A stretch of 18,865 bases of DNA from positions 1 to 18,865 of the forward strand of contig JBMOEL010000021.1 in NCBI GenBank assembly GCA_049314715.1. Direction: 5' to 3'. Source of the DNA: JAFLDD01 sp049314715. GTDB taxonomy: Bacteria > Pseudomonadota > Alphaproteobacteria > Rickettsiales > UBA3002. Each line of letters begins with the position of its first letter. The stretch's first letter is position 1. Below the pieces are notes generated by a model, which was not told where the DNA came from, did not search any database, and saw only the letters and a list, made by a program, of their open reading frames with translations. The translations under genes and the position numbers were made by a program. Shown in pieces: positions 1-6,007 of this stretch.

Positions 1-33
1 AGTTCGAAGGTTCAAATCCTTCCCCCTCCACCA
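1..33 (+). tRNA. 3' end of a tRNA gene, probably tRNA-Tyr (partial)
   Basis: Only the T-arm and the acceptor 3' strand are in the window. A 5-bp T-stem (GAAGG with CCTTC, positions 6-10 and 18-22) encloses the loop TTCAAAT. It is followed by CCCCTCC, the discriminator A and an encoded CCA at 31-33. The acceptor implies a 5' end GGAGGGG, which together with this T-arm resembles bacterial tRNA-Tyr. The anticodon is outside the window, so the amino acid is an inference. A short GC-rich inverted repeat (38-50, GCCCTC and GAGGGC) follows but has no T-run. Confidence 0.7.
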
Positions 34-123
34 AATAGCCCTCCGAGGGCATCCCAAGATGTCCATTTAAGTGAGGAATTCCCCCGCTTCATAAGCAGTC
101 AAAATATCCAAAACAATAGGACC

Positions 124-249
124 TTAAGATCTTGTAACAAGCGCGATCAGTTCCCTTTGGGAATTACTGAGTGAATTCTGGTCAATCAAGCTTTCAAACC
201 GATTGTTATCGTCAATAATCTTAAGAGTGATGACAGAAGAATGGTTCAT
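124..249 (-). CDS. Small hypothetical protein (41 aa)
   Basis: This is a short ORF that a length cut-off would miss. It begins with ATG at 249, four bases after a very good Shine-Dalgarno (AAGGAGG), and ends with TAA at 124. The product starts MNHSSVITLKIIDDNNRFES and is polar, with no membrane segment or motif that I recognise. The strong ribosome binding site is the main reason to list it. Nothing clear is seen between it and the tRNA end (34-123), nor between it and the stop codon of the VIT gene (250-439). If this ORF is not real, 34-439 is an unassigned gap. Confidence 0.4.
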   Translation of the reverse strand: MNHSSVITLKIIDDNNRFESLIDQNSLSNSQRELIALVTRS

Positions 250-439
250 AGGTCCTCCTTAGAATTGTGAAGTCTGCTGATAAACAGAAGTATCCAGAAT
301 TCCAAGGATGTAGCGGCGCGATTTAGCTCAAACTTTAAGTCTGACCAAGCCCTAGAGCCGCCCGCCCTCATCGTCCTGCTTCCGTCTAGAGGCCAACATG
401 GTGAGCTTATCGTTAAGCCCTATACCCAACTCACATCAG

Positions 440-1147
440 CTAGGACTTAATCCCAAATAAAATGCCGACCAAGGTAGTTAATCCCAACGAAAGCGCGCCC
501 CAGAACAGCACTCGTATCGTGGGTTTCAGTGCATGTGCACCACCAGCCTTTGCTCCTACCACACCCAGTGCCGCCAATGAAATAAGCGTACTGGCAATCA
601 CTGCTGTGATGATCATGGTGAAGGGTGCAAGGATGGCAACGATCAGGGGCAAGCACGCGCCCACAATAAAACTGGCGGCTGAGGCCAATGCGGCTTGTAT
701 CGGTCTGGCCGTGGTGATTTTAGAGATTCCTAATTCGTCGTGGGCATGTGCGCCTAAGGCATCATGAGCCATTAACTGCATGGCCACTTCGCGGGCGATG
801 GGCAGGGCGACACCACGTTTCACATAAATTTGCGCCAGCTCCTCCAGCTCGAACGGGGAATTATTCTCCAACTCCCACTTCTCGCGCGCCAAATCCGCAT
901 TTTCTGTGTCGGTCTGCGAACTGACAGAAACATATTCACCTGCAGCCATCGCCGTTGCACCGGCAACCAGTCCAGCCAAACCCGCCAGCATAATGGCTGC
1001 GTGAGATGCGCCCCCTGCCGCCATGCCGCTGACAATGCTAGCGGTCGATAAAATGCCGTCATTGGCCCCTAATACCGATGCGCGCAACCAGCCAATGCGA
1101 TTCATGAGATGCGCTTCACCGTGGGGTTTACTTATTGTGTTAGTCAT
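440..1147 (-). CDS. VIT1/CCC1-family (COG1814) putative Fe2+/Mn2+ transporter
   Basis: The 235-aa protein matches the VIT family of membrane transporters, which in yeast and plants load iron or manganese into vacuoles and in bacteria are thought to export or detoxify these metals across the inner membrane. The N-terminal family motif is clear (GWLRASVLGANDGILSTAS, about residues 19-37). A Gly/Ala-rich membrane pair follows (about 38-72). Then comes a soluble acidic Glu-rich segment (about 75-140), which in VIT proteins carries metal-binding glutamates, and three hydrophobic C-terminal segments (about 148-233). The start ATG has no Shine-Dalgarno of its own. It overlaps the end of a 23-codon ORF by 8 bases, so translation is probably coupled. 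It lies downstream of the histidine kinase on the same strand, probably in one transcript. The substrate is inferred from the family only. Confidence 0.88.
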   Translation of the reverse strand: MTNTISKPHGEAHLMNRIGWLRASVLGANDGILSTASIVSGMAAGGASHAAIMLAGLAGLVAGATAMAAGEYVSVSSQTDTENADLAREKWELENNSPFELEELAQIYVKRGVALPIAREVAMQLMAHDALGAHAHDELGISKITTARPIQAALASAASFIVGACLPLIVAILAPFTMIITAVIASTLISLAALGVVGAKAGGAHALKPTIRVLFWGALSLGLTTLVGILFGIKS

Positions 1148-1211
1148 GATGATTCAATGCGCGTTCTGCGCGGTCGGTAGCATGGTTCATATATTGCTTC
1201 GCGGCTTGCAT
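1140..1211 (-). CDS. Possible 23-aa leader or coupling peptide upstream of the VIT gene
   Basis: In the 81-bp gap between the histidine kinase and the VIT gene there is an ORF starting with ATG at 1211 after AAAGGTG, about 5 bases upstream. It encodes MQAAKQYMNHATDRAERALN plus HHD and stops with TAA at 1140-1142. This stop lies inside the first codons of the VIT gene, an 8-base overlap. The VIT start has no visible Shine-Dalgarno, so ribosomes finishing this ORF could restart on it. The peptide itself looks like a short charged helix. It could be a real microprotein, a coupling device only, or chance. Confidence 0.4.
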   Translation of the reverse strand: MQAAKQYMNHATDRAERALNHHD

Positions 1212-1228
1212 AATCACACCTTTATGAC

Positions 1229-2035
1229 TCAGGCTGCTACTGCTTCAAGTGACATTGCTACATCGGACAGCTTTGCAACTTCCGGCAGGCGCAACAGCGC
1301 GGTGAAGCAGGAGCCTTTGCCCTCGGTGCTTTCCACCAGAATATCGCCACCCATCATCTGTGCCAGTTCACGGCTGATGGTGAGGCCAAGACCAGTTCCT
1401 CCGTATTTGCGGGCGGTAGTGGAGTCGGCCTGCGCGTACTTATCAAAAATGCGAGCCAACTGCTGGGGATCCATGCCGATGCCGGTGTCGGTCACGGCGA
1501 TGCGAACCCGATAGCCGCCATTGGTATCAGGCAATGCCTGCACATCTAGGCGAATATCACCTGCGCTGGTGAATTTCACGGCATTGCTTAAGAGGTTAAT
1601 CACGATCTGCTGAATGCGCAGTGGGTCGCCAGTCATGGTTGCTGGCACCTGTCCGATATGGACATAAAGATTAAGCCCCTTGGCCTCTGCCTTGGGTGTG
1701 ATGATATGCGCCACTTCCCGCACCACCTTCGCCAAATCAAATTCGATACTTTCTATCTCGATCATGCCCGCTTCCAGCTTGGACGAATCCAGCATATTTT
1801 TCATCAATCCTATCAGCATGGTTGAGCTTTCATTGAGCATTACTGCGCATTCTTTTTTCTTTTCGGCGCTGCACTCCACATTGGCGAGAATGTGCGACAA
1901 TCCGACGATAGCGGTGAGCGGCGTGCCGATTTCGTGACACATGCAGGCCAGATAATCCGCGTCGTTAAATTTTGAGTGCCGCACCTGCGGCGGCAGAATT
2001 GCTGGTAATTCATTGATTTGAGTCGCTAAATGCAT
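1229..2035 (-). CDS. Soluble sensor histidine kinase without a visible input domain
   Basis: This 268-aa protein is almost only the transmitter part of a two-component kinase. The H-box is CHEIGTPL with the phospho-accepting His34. The N-box is NLLSNAVKF with Asn151. The G1 box is DTGIGM (from residue 183), the F region is IFDKYAQ, and the G2 box is GGTGLGL (212-218). Only about 25 residues precede the dimerisation helix, with no transmembrane helix or PAS/GAF domain, so the signal must come from a partner or an undetected site. ATP-binding and phosphotransfer motifs are intact, so it should be active. No response regulator is directly adjacent; the nearest is the orphan regulator at 4377. 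Upstream lie a candidate -10 (TATACT) and an 18-bp palindrome. It is probably co-transcribed with the VIT gene. Confidence 0.9.
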   Translation of the reverse strand: MHLATQINELPAILPPQVRHSKFNDADYLACMCHEIGTPLTAIVGLSHILANVECSAEKKKECAVMLNESSTMLIGLMKNMLDSSKLEAGMIEIESIEFDLAKVVREVAHIITPKAEAKGLNLYVHIGQVPATMTGDPLRIQQIVINLLSNAVKFTSAGDIRLDVQALPDTNGGYRVRIAVTDTGIGMDPQQLARIFDKYAQADSTTARKYGGTGLGLTISRELAQMMGGDILVESTEGKGSCFTALLRLPEVAKLSDVAMSLEAVAA

Positions 2036-2111
2036 ACTTCGCTCCTATGGTTGCTTGCGTAACTTCCTTTTTTGTACTACGTCCATGCAAGAAGTCCCGT
2101 GGATGGCGATT

Positions 2112-2117
2112 AGTATA
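2112..2117 (-). promoter_or_regulatory. Candidate -10 element of the histidine kinase/VIT operon
   Basis: Read on the minus strand this is TATACT, five of six matches to the sigma-70 -10 consensus. Its centre is 29 bp from the centre of the palindrome at 2135-2152. That would place the palindrome near -40, a usual activator position for Crp/Fnr proteins. The transcription start would be near 2105 and the leader about 70 nt. This is a prediction by eye. Confidence 0.4.
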
Positions 2118-2134
2118 CGAACCAACCATGCAGT

Positions 2135-2152
2135 TTTTGCCCCGGGGCAAAA
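2135..2152. promoter_or_regulatory. 18-bp perfect palindrome, likely Crp/Fnr-type operator
   Basis: TTTTGCCCCGGGGCAAAA is a perfect inverted repeat with 9-bp arms. It lies in the 209-bp intergenic region between the divergent histidine kinase and Crp/Fnr genes. The outer TTTG and CAAA are in the layout expected for Crp/Fnr family sites. Degenerate copies are at 2172-2189 and 3781-3798. No T-run suggests a terminator. The cognate regulator is inferred to be the adjacent gene at 2245. Confidence 0.6.
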
Positions 2153-2171
2153 CCACATAAGAAAGCCCCCT

Positions 2172-2189
2172 TTTTGATCGAGGGCAAAA
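2172..2189. promoter_or_regulatory. Second, degenerate copy of the palindromic operator
   Basis: TTTTGATCGAGGGCAAAA matches the perfect palindrome at 14 of 18 positions, with both outer TTTTG and CAAAA kept. Its centre is 37 bp from that of the first copy. It also contains TTGAT, an FNR half-site. A weak -10 candidate for the plus strand (TCTAAG, 2208-2213) is 30 bp from its centre, so it may serve autoregulation of the gene starting at 2245. Confidence 0.45.
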
Positions 2190-2244
2190 AGCTAGCCGAT
2201 AGATTGCTCTAAGTTTTTCGACAATTTACCAAAGGTGCGCACGT

Positions 2245-2994
2245 ATGACGGCAGTCAATGAAAAGTTTGTATGCGCGACAAAAAAATGTACCTCGTGTCA
2301 TTTTCTGAAAGAATTGTCGTTATTTGCCAATTTGCCAGATAAAGAAGTGCAGATTTTTGCAGATGCCGCACATATCAAGTCCTATACAAAAGGCCAGTAT
2401 CTCTACATGGAGGGCGAAGAAGCCAAGTTTTTTTATGTGATGTGCAGCGGCTGGCTAAAGCTTTTGCATGTAACCGAGGACGGAGAAGAAATCGTCATCG
2501 CCATGCTGACTAAAAACAATATCACAGGTGAAAGTGCGATATTTGAGCAAGGGAATTTTGCAAGCACCGCGCAGATTGTAGAAGACGCTCAGATTCTAAG
2601 TATTCCCATCGCTCTACTTAAAGAGCAAATGAGTGTTAGCAACAAACTTGCGCTTAATATGCTGACCTCAATGATTCAATACCAGCGGCGACATGAAATG
2701 CAGGTAGAGCAGTTTTTGCTCTACAGCGCGCCGCAGCGCGTTGGCTGCTTTATTCTGGGGCTATGCCCTGTGTTTGAGCAAAAAGACGGGGTGGAAATCG
2801 AGTTACCTTACGACAAAACGCTGATTGCCAATACGCTGGGCATGAAGGGGCCAACCTTTTCTCGTGCACTCAATATGCTGCGTGATGAAACGGGTACGCG
2901 TATCAGTGGCAGCCGTGTCACTATCGATTCGATAAAGGGACTCTTAAAATTTGTTGATGGCTGCTACCTGCCGCATCATTTGCGGAAGGAATAA
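2245..2994 (+). CDS. Crp/Fnr-family transcriptional regulator
   Basis: This 249-aa protein has the Crp/Fnr layout: a cyclic-nucleotide-binding-like beta-barrel (about residues 24-120), a long dimerisation helix (about 125-160) and a C-terminal winged helix-turn-helix with recognition helix near 200-211 (GMKGPTFSRALNML). Ser206 and Arg207 match the Ser-Arg pair by which FNR contacts DNA, but the FNR glutamate position is Pro203. Near the N-terminus there are Cys10, Cys15 and Cys18, followed by Cys67 in the barrel. This recalls FNR-type iron-sulfur ligands but with different spacing, so a redox, metal or NO sensor is possible but unproven. No cAMP-binding signature was recognised. It is divergent from the histidine kinase operon, with palindromic sites between them, and ends 12 bp before a convergent gene. 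Confidence 0.9.
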   Translation: MTAVNEKFVCATKKCTSCHFLKELSLFANLPDKEVQIFADAAHIKSYTKGQYLYMEGEEAKFFYVMCSGWLKLLHVTEDGEEIVIAMLTKNNITGESAIFEQGNFASTAQIVEDAQILSIPIALLKEQMSVSNKLALNMLTSMIQYQRRHEMQVEQFLLYSAPQRVGCFILGLCPVFEQKDGVEIELPYDKTLIANTLGMKGPTFSRALNMLRDETGTRISGSRVTIDSIKGLLKFVDGCYLPHHLRKE

Positions 2995-3006
2995 GCGCAA
3001 CCAGCC

Positions 3007-3399
3007 TCAATTTTTCTTCACTGGCCCAAACACGGTTTGCAGCCAGCCCCACTCAAGCCGCGCAGGGTTTGCAATATATTCCTTCGGGTTATCGACCACA
3101 CGTTTAATATATTGATAGGTAAACGGCCACGCATCTTCCGGTGGCAACTCTTTCTTTTCGGCAATTTCAATTTTCATATCGGGCGTTAGGCGCAGCATAT
3201 AGGCTAGTTTTGGCCGATCATCGAACACTACAGCATGGACCTTAACTTCCTCTTTCAAGTCTTTCAAGCGCGCACCCCAAATTTCTGTATAAGGAAATTT
3301 GCCTTTGTTTTCCTCAATAGCGCGGTTGCAGATCTCCAGATATTGCTGGAAGACATGCTCGTATTCTATCGCGTCTTTGATTTTATTTGCAGGTTGCAT
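3007..3399 (-). CDS. Hypothetical protein (130 aa)
   Basis: I do not recognise this protein. With the start chosen here (ATG at 3399, preceded by AAAGGAA) it begins MQPANKIKDAIEYEHVFQQY. The frame is open up to an ATG at 3456, which would give 149 aa, but the extra residues look poorly coding and the ribosome site favours 3399. It is rich in charged residues and aromatics, mixed helix and strand, with no signal peptide or membrane segment. Near the C-terminus there is an aromatic patch (LEWGWLQTVFGPV). The upstream 58-aa gene ends just before it, so both are probably co-transcribed. It converges with the Crp/Fnr gene with a 12-bp gap and no obvious terminator. It could be a stress-related cytoplasmic protein by context only. 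Confidence 0.65.
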   Translation of the reverse strand: MQPANKIKDAIEYEHVFQQYLEICNRAIEENKGKFPYTEIWGARLKDLKEEVKVHAVVFDDRPKLAYMLRLTPDMKIEIAEKKELPPEDAWPFTYQYIKRVVDNPKEYIANPARLEWGWLQTVFGPVKKN

Positions 3400-3458
3400 G
3401 GCTTGGATTCCTTTAACGGCGGGGAACTGGGCCGAAGCCCGATTCCCCGCCATCATGA

Positions 3459-3635
3459 CTACGATGCTTTTTTGGCAGGTTTGCCAGCATTGGCATCCGT
3501 TTTCATGCCCTGCTGTTTCTGCGCAGTAGCATCATCCTTACGGGTGTTATCGCCCACTTTGTTGCCAGTGTTAGGCTGGTTCGCAGTGGGTGCATTCTGA
3601 GCGGGACGCGGTGGATTTTGTGGTGTGTTGGCCAT
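3459..3635 (-). CDS. Small disordered Pro/Asn/Lys-rich protein (58 aa)
   Basis: This short gene begins with ATG at 3635, six bases after AGGAGA, and ends with TAG at 3459. The product begins MANTPQNPPRPAQNAPTANQ and continues with Gln, Asn, Asp and Lys, ending KPAKKAS. There are no hydrophobic segments and no cysteine, so it is almost surely intrinsically disordered and soluble. The good ribosome site, the tight link to the next gene, and the position divergent from a stress-protein gene across an intergenic region with a palindromic box support it being real. No function can be given. It recalls small hydrophilic stress proteins only in composition. Confidence 0.55.
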   Translation of the reverse strand: MANTPQNPPRPAQNAPTANQPNTGNKVGDNTRKDDATAQKQQGMKTDANAGKPAKKAS

Positions 3636-3780
3636 GGTAATCTCCTAAGTGAATGTTGCGCTGTTGCAAAATGCGAGCAGCGGCAAGGTGCACACTCTGC
3701 GCTTCATCATCATGAAACGATGCGGCCTATCTGCCAATTGGTAAGGACAGCGTAAATTTACACTTCAAAATCCTGCGGCA

Positions 3781-3798
3781 ATTTGCCCTTGGACAAAT
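3781..3798. promoter_or_regulatory. Third copy of the palindromic operator, upstream of stress protein and response regulator
   Basis: ATTTGCCCTTGGACAAAT matches the perfect palindrome at 14 of 18 positions and keeps TTTG and CAAA at the same spacing. It lies between divergent genes starting at 3635 (minus) and 3857 (plus). Candidate -10 hexamers lie on both sides: TATGGT at 3818-3823 (plus), 31 bp from the box centre, and TAAATT at 3760-3755 (minus), 32 bp from it. Both distances fit activation from near -41. The hexamers are imperfect and chosen by eye. Confidence 0.5.
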
Positions 3799-3856
3799 CT
3801 TTCCTGCCTGGGCGGACTATGGTGCACCGACAAACCCAAGCCAAAGGAATATTTAT

Positions 3857-4354
3857 ATGACCAATGTTGCAGGAGTTTTTGACAGCACGAATGAAGCCAA
3901 TGCCGCAGTTTCAAAACTGCTGGATACGGGTTTTAATAAAGAAGACCTAAGCCTTATTGTCTCCGACCATGCTCGCCACGCTATTTTTTCTTCGCCCACG
4001 GATGATGAAAGTAGCCGTGCGACAGAAGGTGGAGCCACTGGAGCATTAATCGGCGGAGCTTTAGGTGCTTTGATTGCAGGTCTTACCCTCGTCGGAGTTA
4101 TCGTCGTTCCTGGTTCAGGCTTGCTTGTTGTAGGGCCACTTGTTGCCGCTCTTTCAGGCGCAGGTGCTGGAGCCATAGCAGGTGGAATAAGCGGTGCGTT
4201 AATCAGCGCTGGTTTCGCCGTTGATGAAGCAAAGCGCTACGAGGAAGAAATCAGGCACGGCAAGGCTGTCATCGTTGTTCATACCAACGATGAAATGGCT
4301 CCCGCCGCCCGTGTCGCCTTGCGTAGTGGTAATGCGACCGTAAAAGCAGCCTAA
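3857..4354 (+). CDS. Gly/Ala-rich stress protein, general stress protein (YflT/DUF1269-like)
   Basis: The 165-aa protein starts with a small alpha/beta segment (MTNVAGVFDSTNEANAAVSK, then LLDTGF), which is the usual N-terminus of the heat-induced or general stress protein family in which a 'nucleotide-binding-like' fold is followed by a Gly-zipper hydrophobic hairpin. The hairpin is seen at about residues 57-120, with repeated small-residue motifs (GGATGALIGGALGALIAG) around a Pro/Gly turn. The C-terminal segment (about 121-160) repeats the alpha/beta character and ends with VIVVHTND. It may associate with membranes, but the molecular function of the family is not well established. It is the first gene of a two-gene unit with the response regulator 22 bp downstream, and it has a palindromic box upstream. 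The family assignment is by resemblance. Confidence 0.75.
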   Translation: MTNVAGVFDSTNEANAAVSKLLDTGFNKEDLSLIVSDHARHAIFSSPTDDESSRATEGGATGALIGGALGALIAGLTLVGVIVVPGSGLLVVGPLVAALSGAGAGAIAGGISGALISAGFAVDEAKRYEEEIRHGKAVIVVHTNDEMAPAARVALRSGNATVKAA

Positions 4355-4376
4355 CAAACGCAAAAAATGGGAATCT

Positions 4377-5132
4377 ATGCACGAGAAGAAAAACACCATT
4401 CTGGTAGTGGATGATGAACCAAACATCCAGAAAATGCTGGCTATCCTTCTGGAAGCGGAAAACTTCAAGATTGTGGCTAGCACCTGCGGCAAGCAAGCAA
4501 TACGCATGTGCGCATCGGTGAAGCCCGATCTCATTTTGCTCGATCTGGAGCTGCCGGACATGAACGGCAAGGATGTGGTGAAAGCACTCAGAGAGTGGAC
4601 GCAAGCACCCGTCATCATGCTTTCTGCACACTCATCAGATCAGGAAGTCACCGAAGCACTCAATGCAGGTGCCAATGATTATGTCACGAAGCCATTTAAC
4701 GTCGATGTGCTGCTTGCCCGCATTAACGCAGCCTTGCGAACAGGCGCAGTGCGTGAGGCAGGTGAGCCAGAACTACGCAATGGCGTATTACGGATGGATT
4801 TAGTGCGGCACGAAGTATTTTTGAATGGCACACTGGTGGCGTTCACGCCTAAGGAATATGACCTGTTGCGCTACTTTATGGTCAATCGCGGAAAAATGCT
4901 CACCCATAAAGAAATTCTGCGGGCAGTCTGGGGAGCCGCACATAGCGATGATACGACCTACCTGCGCGTTTATATTGGCCAGATACGCGAGAAGATCGAA
5001 TTCGGGACAGGACATCCGATGATGATCAAAACCGAACCGGGCATTGGCTATCGGATGGATGTCGTGTCCAGCACGGCCACTGAACTTTACACGCCGCTTA
5101 CGCAGGCGCCCACTTACGATACTGCAATCTAA
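4377..5132 (+). CDS. OmpR/KdpE-type response regulator (orphan)
   Basis: This 251-aa regulator has a receiver domain (residues 7-120) with the acidic pair Asp12/Asp13, phospho-acceptor Asp56 (LLDLELP), Ser83 and Lys105 (TKPF). A C-terminal winged-helix domain follows (about 130-235), with FTPKEYDLLRYF and the recognition-helix region TTYLRVYIGQIREKIE. The sequence is closest in style to KdpE, but no kdpFABC or kdpD genes are present, so I do not use that name. A C-terminal tail of about 20 residues beyond the usual end (after GIGYRM) is rich in Thr and Pro. It lies 22 bp after the stress-protein gene, probably in one operon and under the same palindromic box. The sensor-less histidine kinase at 1229-2035 is the only candidate partner in the window. 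Confidence 0.9.
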   Translation: MHEKKNTILVVDDEPNIQKMLAILLEAENFKIVASTCGKQAIRMCASVKPDLILLDLELPDMNGKDVVKALREWTQAPVIMLSAHSSDQEVTEALNAGANDYVTKPFNVDVLLARINAALRTGAVREAGEPELRNGVLRMDLVRHEVFLNGTLVAFTPKEYDLLRYFMVNRGKMLTHKEILRAVWGAAHSDDTTYLRVYIGQIREKIEFGTGHPMMIKTEPGIGYRMDVVSSTATELYTPLTQAPTYDTAI

Positions 5133-5224
5133 TAATTATCGCCGCAGAGTGACTAGTATTTTCTGTGCGCTTATATGGCGTTTATAGTAACCATCCAACC
5201 ATGAATTTTCTCGAAGGAAAAAAT

Positions 5225-5767
5225 ATGAAAGTCCTGAATGCACTGTTTATATGCTCGTTACTTAGCGGCTGCTACGGCGGTCCAGTGGGCAACGCCAATG
5301 TTCCGCAGCCTGCAAAGGCGGTGGATCTGTCGCAGTATGTCGGGCGGTGGTATGAAATCGCTCGTTATGAAAATGGCTTTGAAAAAGGCTGCGAGGGTGT
5401 CACGGCGGATTACACTGCGCGTGAAGATGGGCTTATTGGCATCCTCAACACCTGCCGCAAGGATGCGGTGGATGGCGAGATCAGCACCGCCGATGGCAAG
5501 GCCAAGATCGTTGAAGGCTCAAATAACGCCAAGTTAAAAGTCTCGTTCTTCGGTCCGTTTTATGTTGGCGATTACTGGGTGCTAGATAGGGCGAATGATT
5601 ACAGCTGGTCCATCGTCGGCGAACCATCAGGCCGTTATCTTTGGATATTATCGCGTAAACCCGTGCTCGCTGATAAACAGATGGGTATGCTCACTGCCAA
5701 CGTGAAAGCAATGGGTTATGATACATCGCTGATTTATTACCCAAAGCAGCCACCAGCAGAACGCTAG
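5225..5767 (+). CDS. blc: Outer-membrane lipocalin lipoprotein (Blc-like)
   Basis: The 180-aa product has a lipoprotein signal peptide, MKVLNALFICSLLSGC, with lipobox LSGC and acylated Cys16. A lipocalin domain follows with the family signature GRWYEIARYENGFEKGC (G40, W42). Cys56 and Cys77 may form a disulfide. The later strands include GDYWVLDR and the RYLWILSRKP motif. Lipocalins of the Blc type bind lipids such as lysophospholipids at the inner face of the outer membrane and are linked to envelope stress. Residue after Cys16 is Tyr, not Asp, so outer-membrane sorting is expected. The start at 5225 is chosen over the in-frame ATG at 5165 because it follows GAAGGA and begins exactly at the signal peptide. 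Gene context (after a stress operon) fits an envelope-stress role. The symbol is by family likeness. Confidence 0.88.
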   Translation: MKVLNALFICSLLSGCYGGPVGNANVPQPAKAVDLSQYVGRWYEIARYENGFEKGCEGVTADYTAREDGLIGILNTCRKDAVDGEISTADGKAKIVEGSNNAKLKVSFFGPFYVGDYWVLDRANDYSWSIVGEPSGRYLWILSRKPVLADKQMGMLTANVKAMGYDTSLIYYPKQPPAER

Positions 5768-5840
5768 AGGCCTTGGCACTCAAAAAGGCATAGGCGCTAA
5801 TTAGACTTGGTCCTGCACCATTCGCAACGAGCACACTGAC

Positions 5841-5879
5841 TTCATAGCCGCATCCAAAAACAAACGACTGGGCTATGAA
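5841..5879. repeat. 9-bp inverted repeat in the lipocalin-selO gap
   Basis: TTCATAGCC (5841-5849) and GGCTATGAA (5871-5879) are perfect inverted repeats with a 21-bp spacer that holds an A-rich run. No T-run follows, so it is not a typical terminator. It could be an operator or an RNA hairpin. The rest of the 240-bp gap (5768-6007) shows no gene; a short coding-like stretch at 5950-5973 is described in the findings. Confidence 0.35.
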
Positions 5880-6007
5880 TGGTTTTGGCTAATGGGCGTG
5901 GGGATGTAGGGAATTCAAGAGAGTAGCACTCTGACCGCTCAGTAGGGCGTACCTGCGTTATATCGGACAATTGGACGTGAACCTTACGGACCTGTACAGT
6001 TTCTGTC

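Noticed and set aside
462..1514. Plus-strand ORFs opposite the VIT and histidine kinase genes
   Set aside because: The opposite frames encode clear family proteins; these translations are low-complexity or Cys-rich shadows.
2174..2187. Classical FNR box TTGAT-N4-ATCAA
   Set aside because: Only the left half-site is good (TTGAT); the right half is GGCAA, and the site fits better as a degenerate copy of the neighbouring palindrome.
3853..4176. Long minus-strand ORF opposite the stress-protein gene
   Set aside because: It is Pro/Ala/Thr-rich because it is antisense to a Gly/Ala-rich gene, and it has no ribosome site or family features.
4377..5132. Naming the response regulator kdpE
   Set aside because: The sequence is KdpE-like, but there is no kdpD or kdpFABC nearby and it is paired with a stress-protein gene.
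5165..5224. Longer start for the lipocalin gene (20 extra residues)
   Set aside because: The extension has no signal-peptide character; the ATG at 5225 has a ribosome site and starts exactly at a lipoprotein signal peptide.
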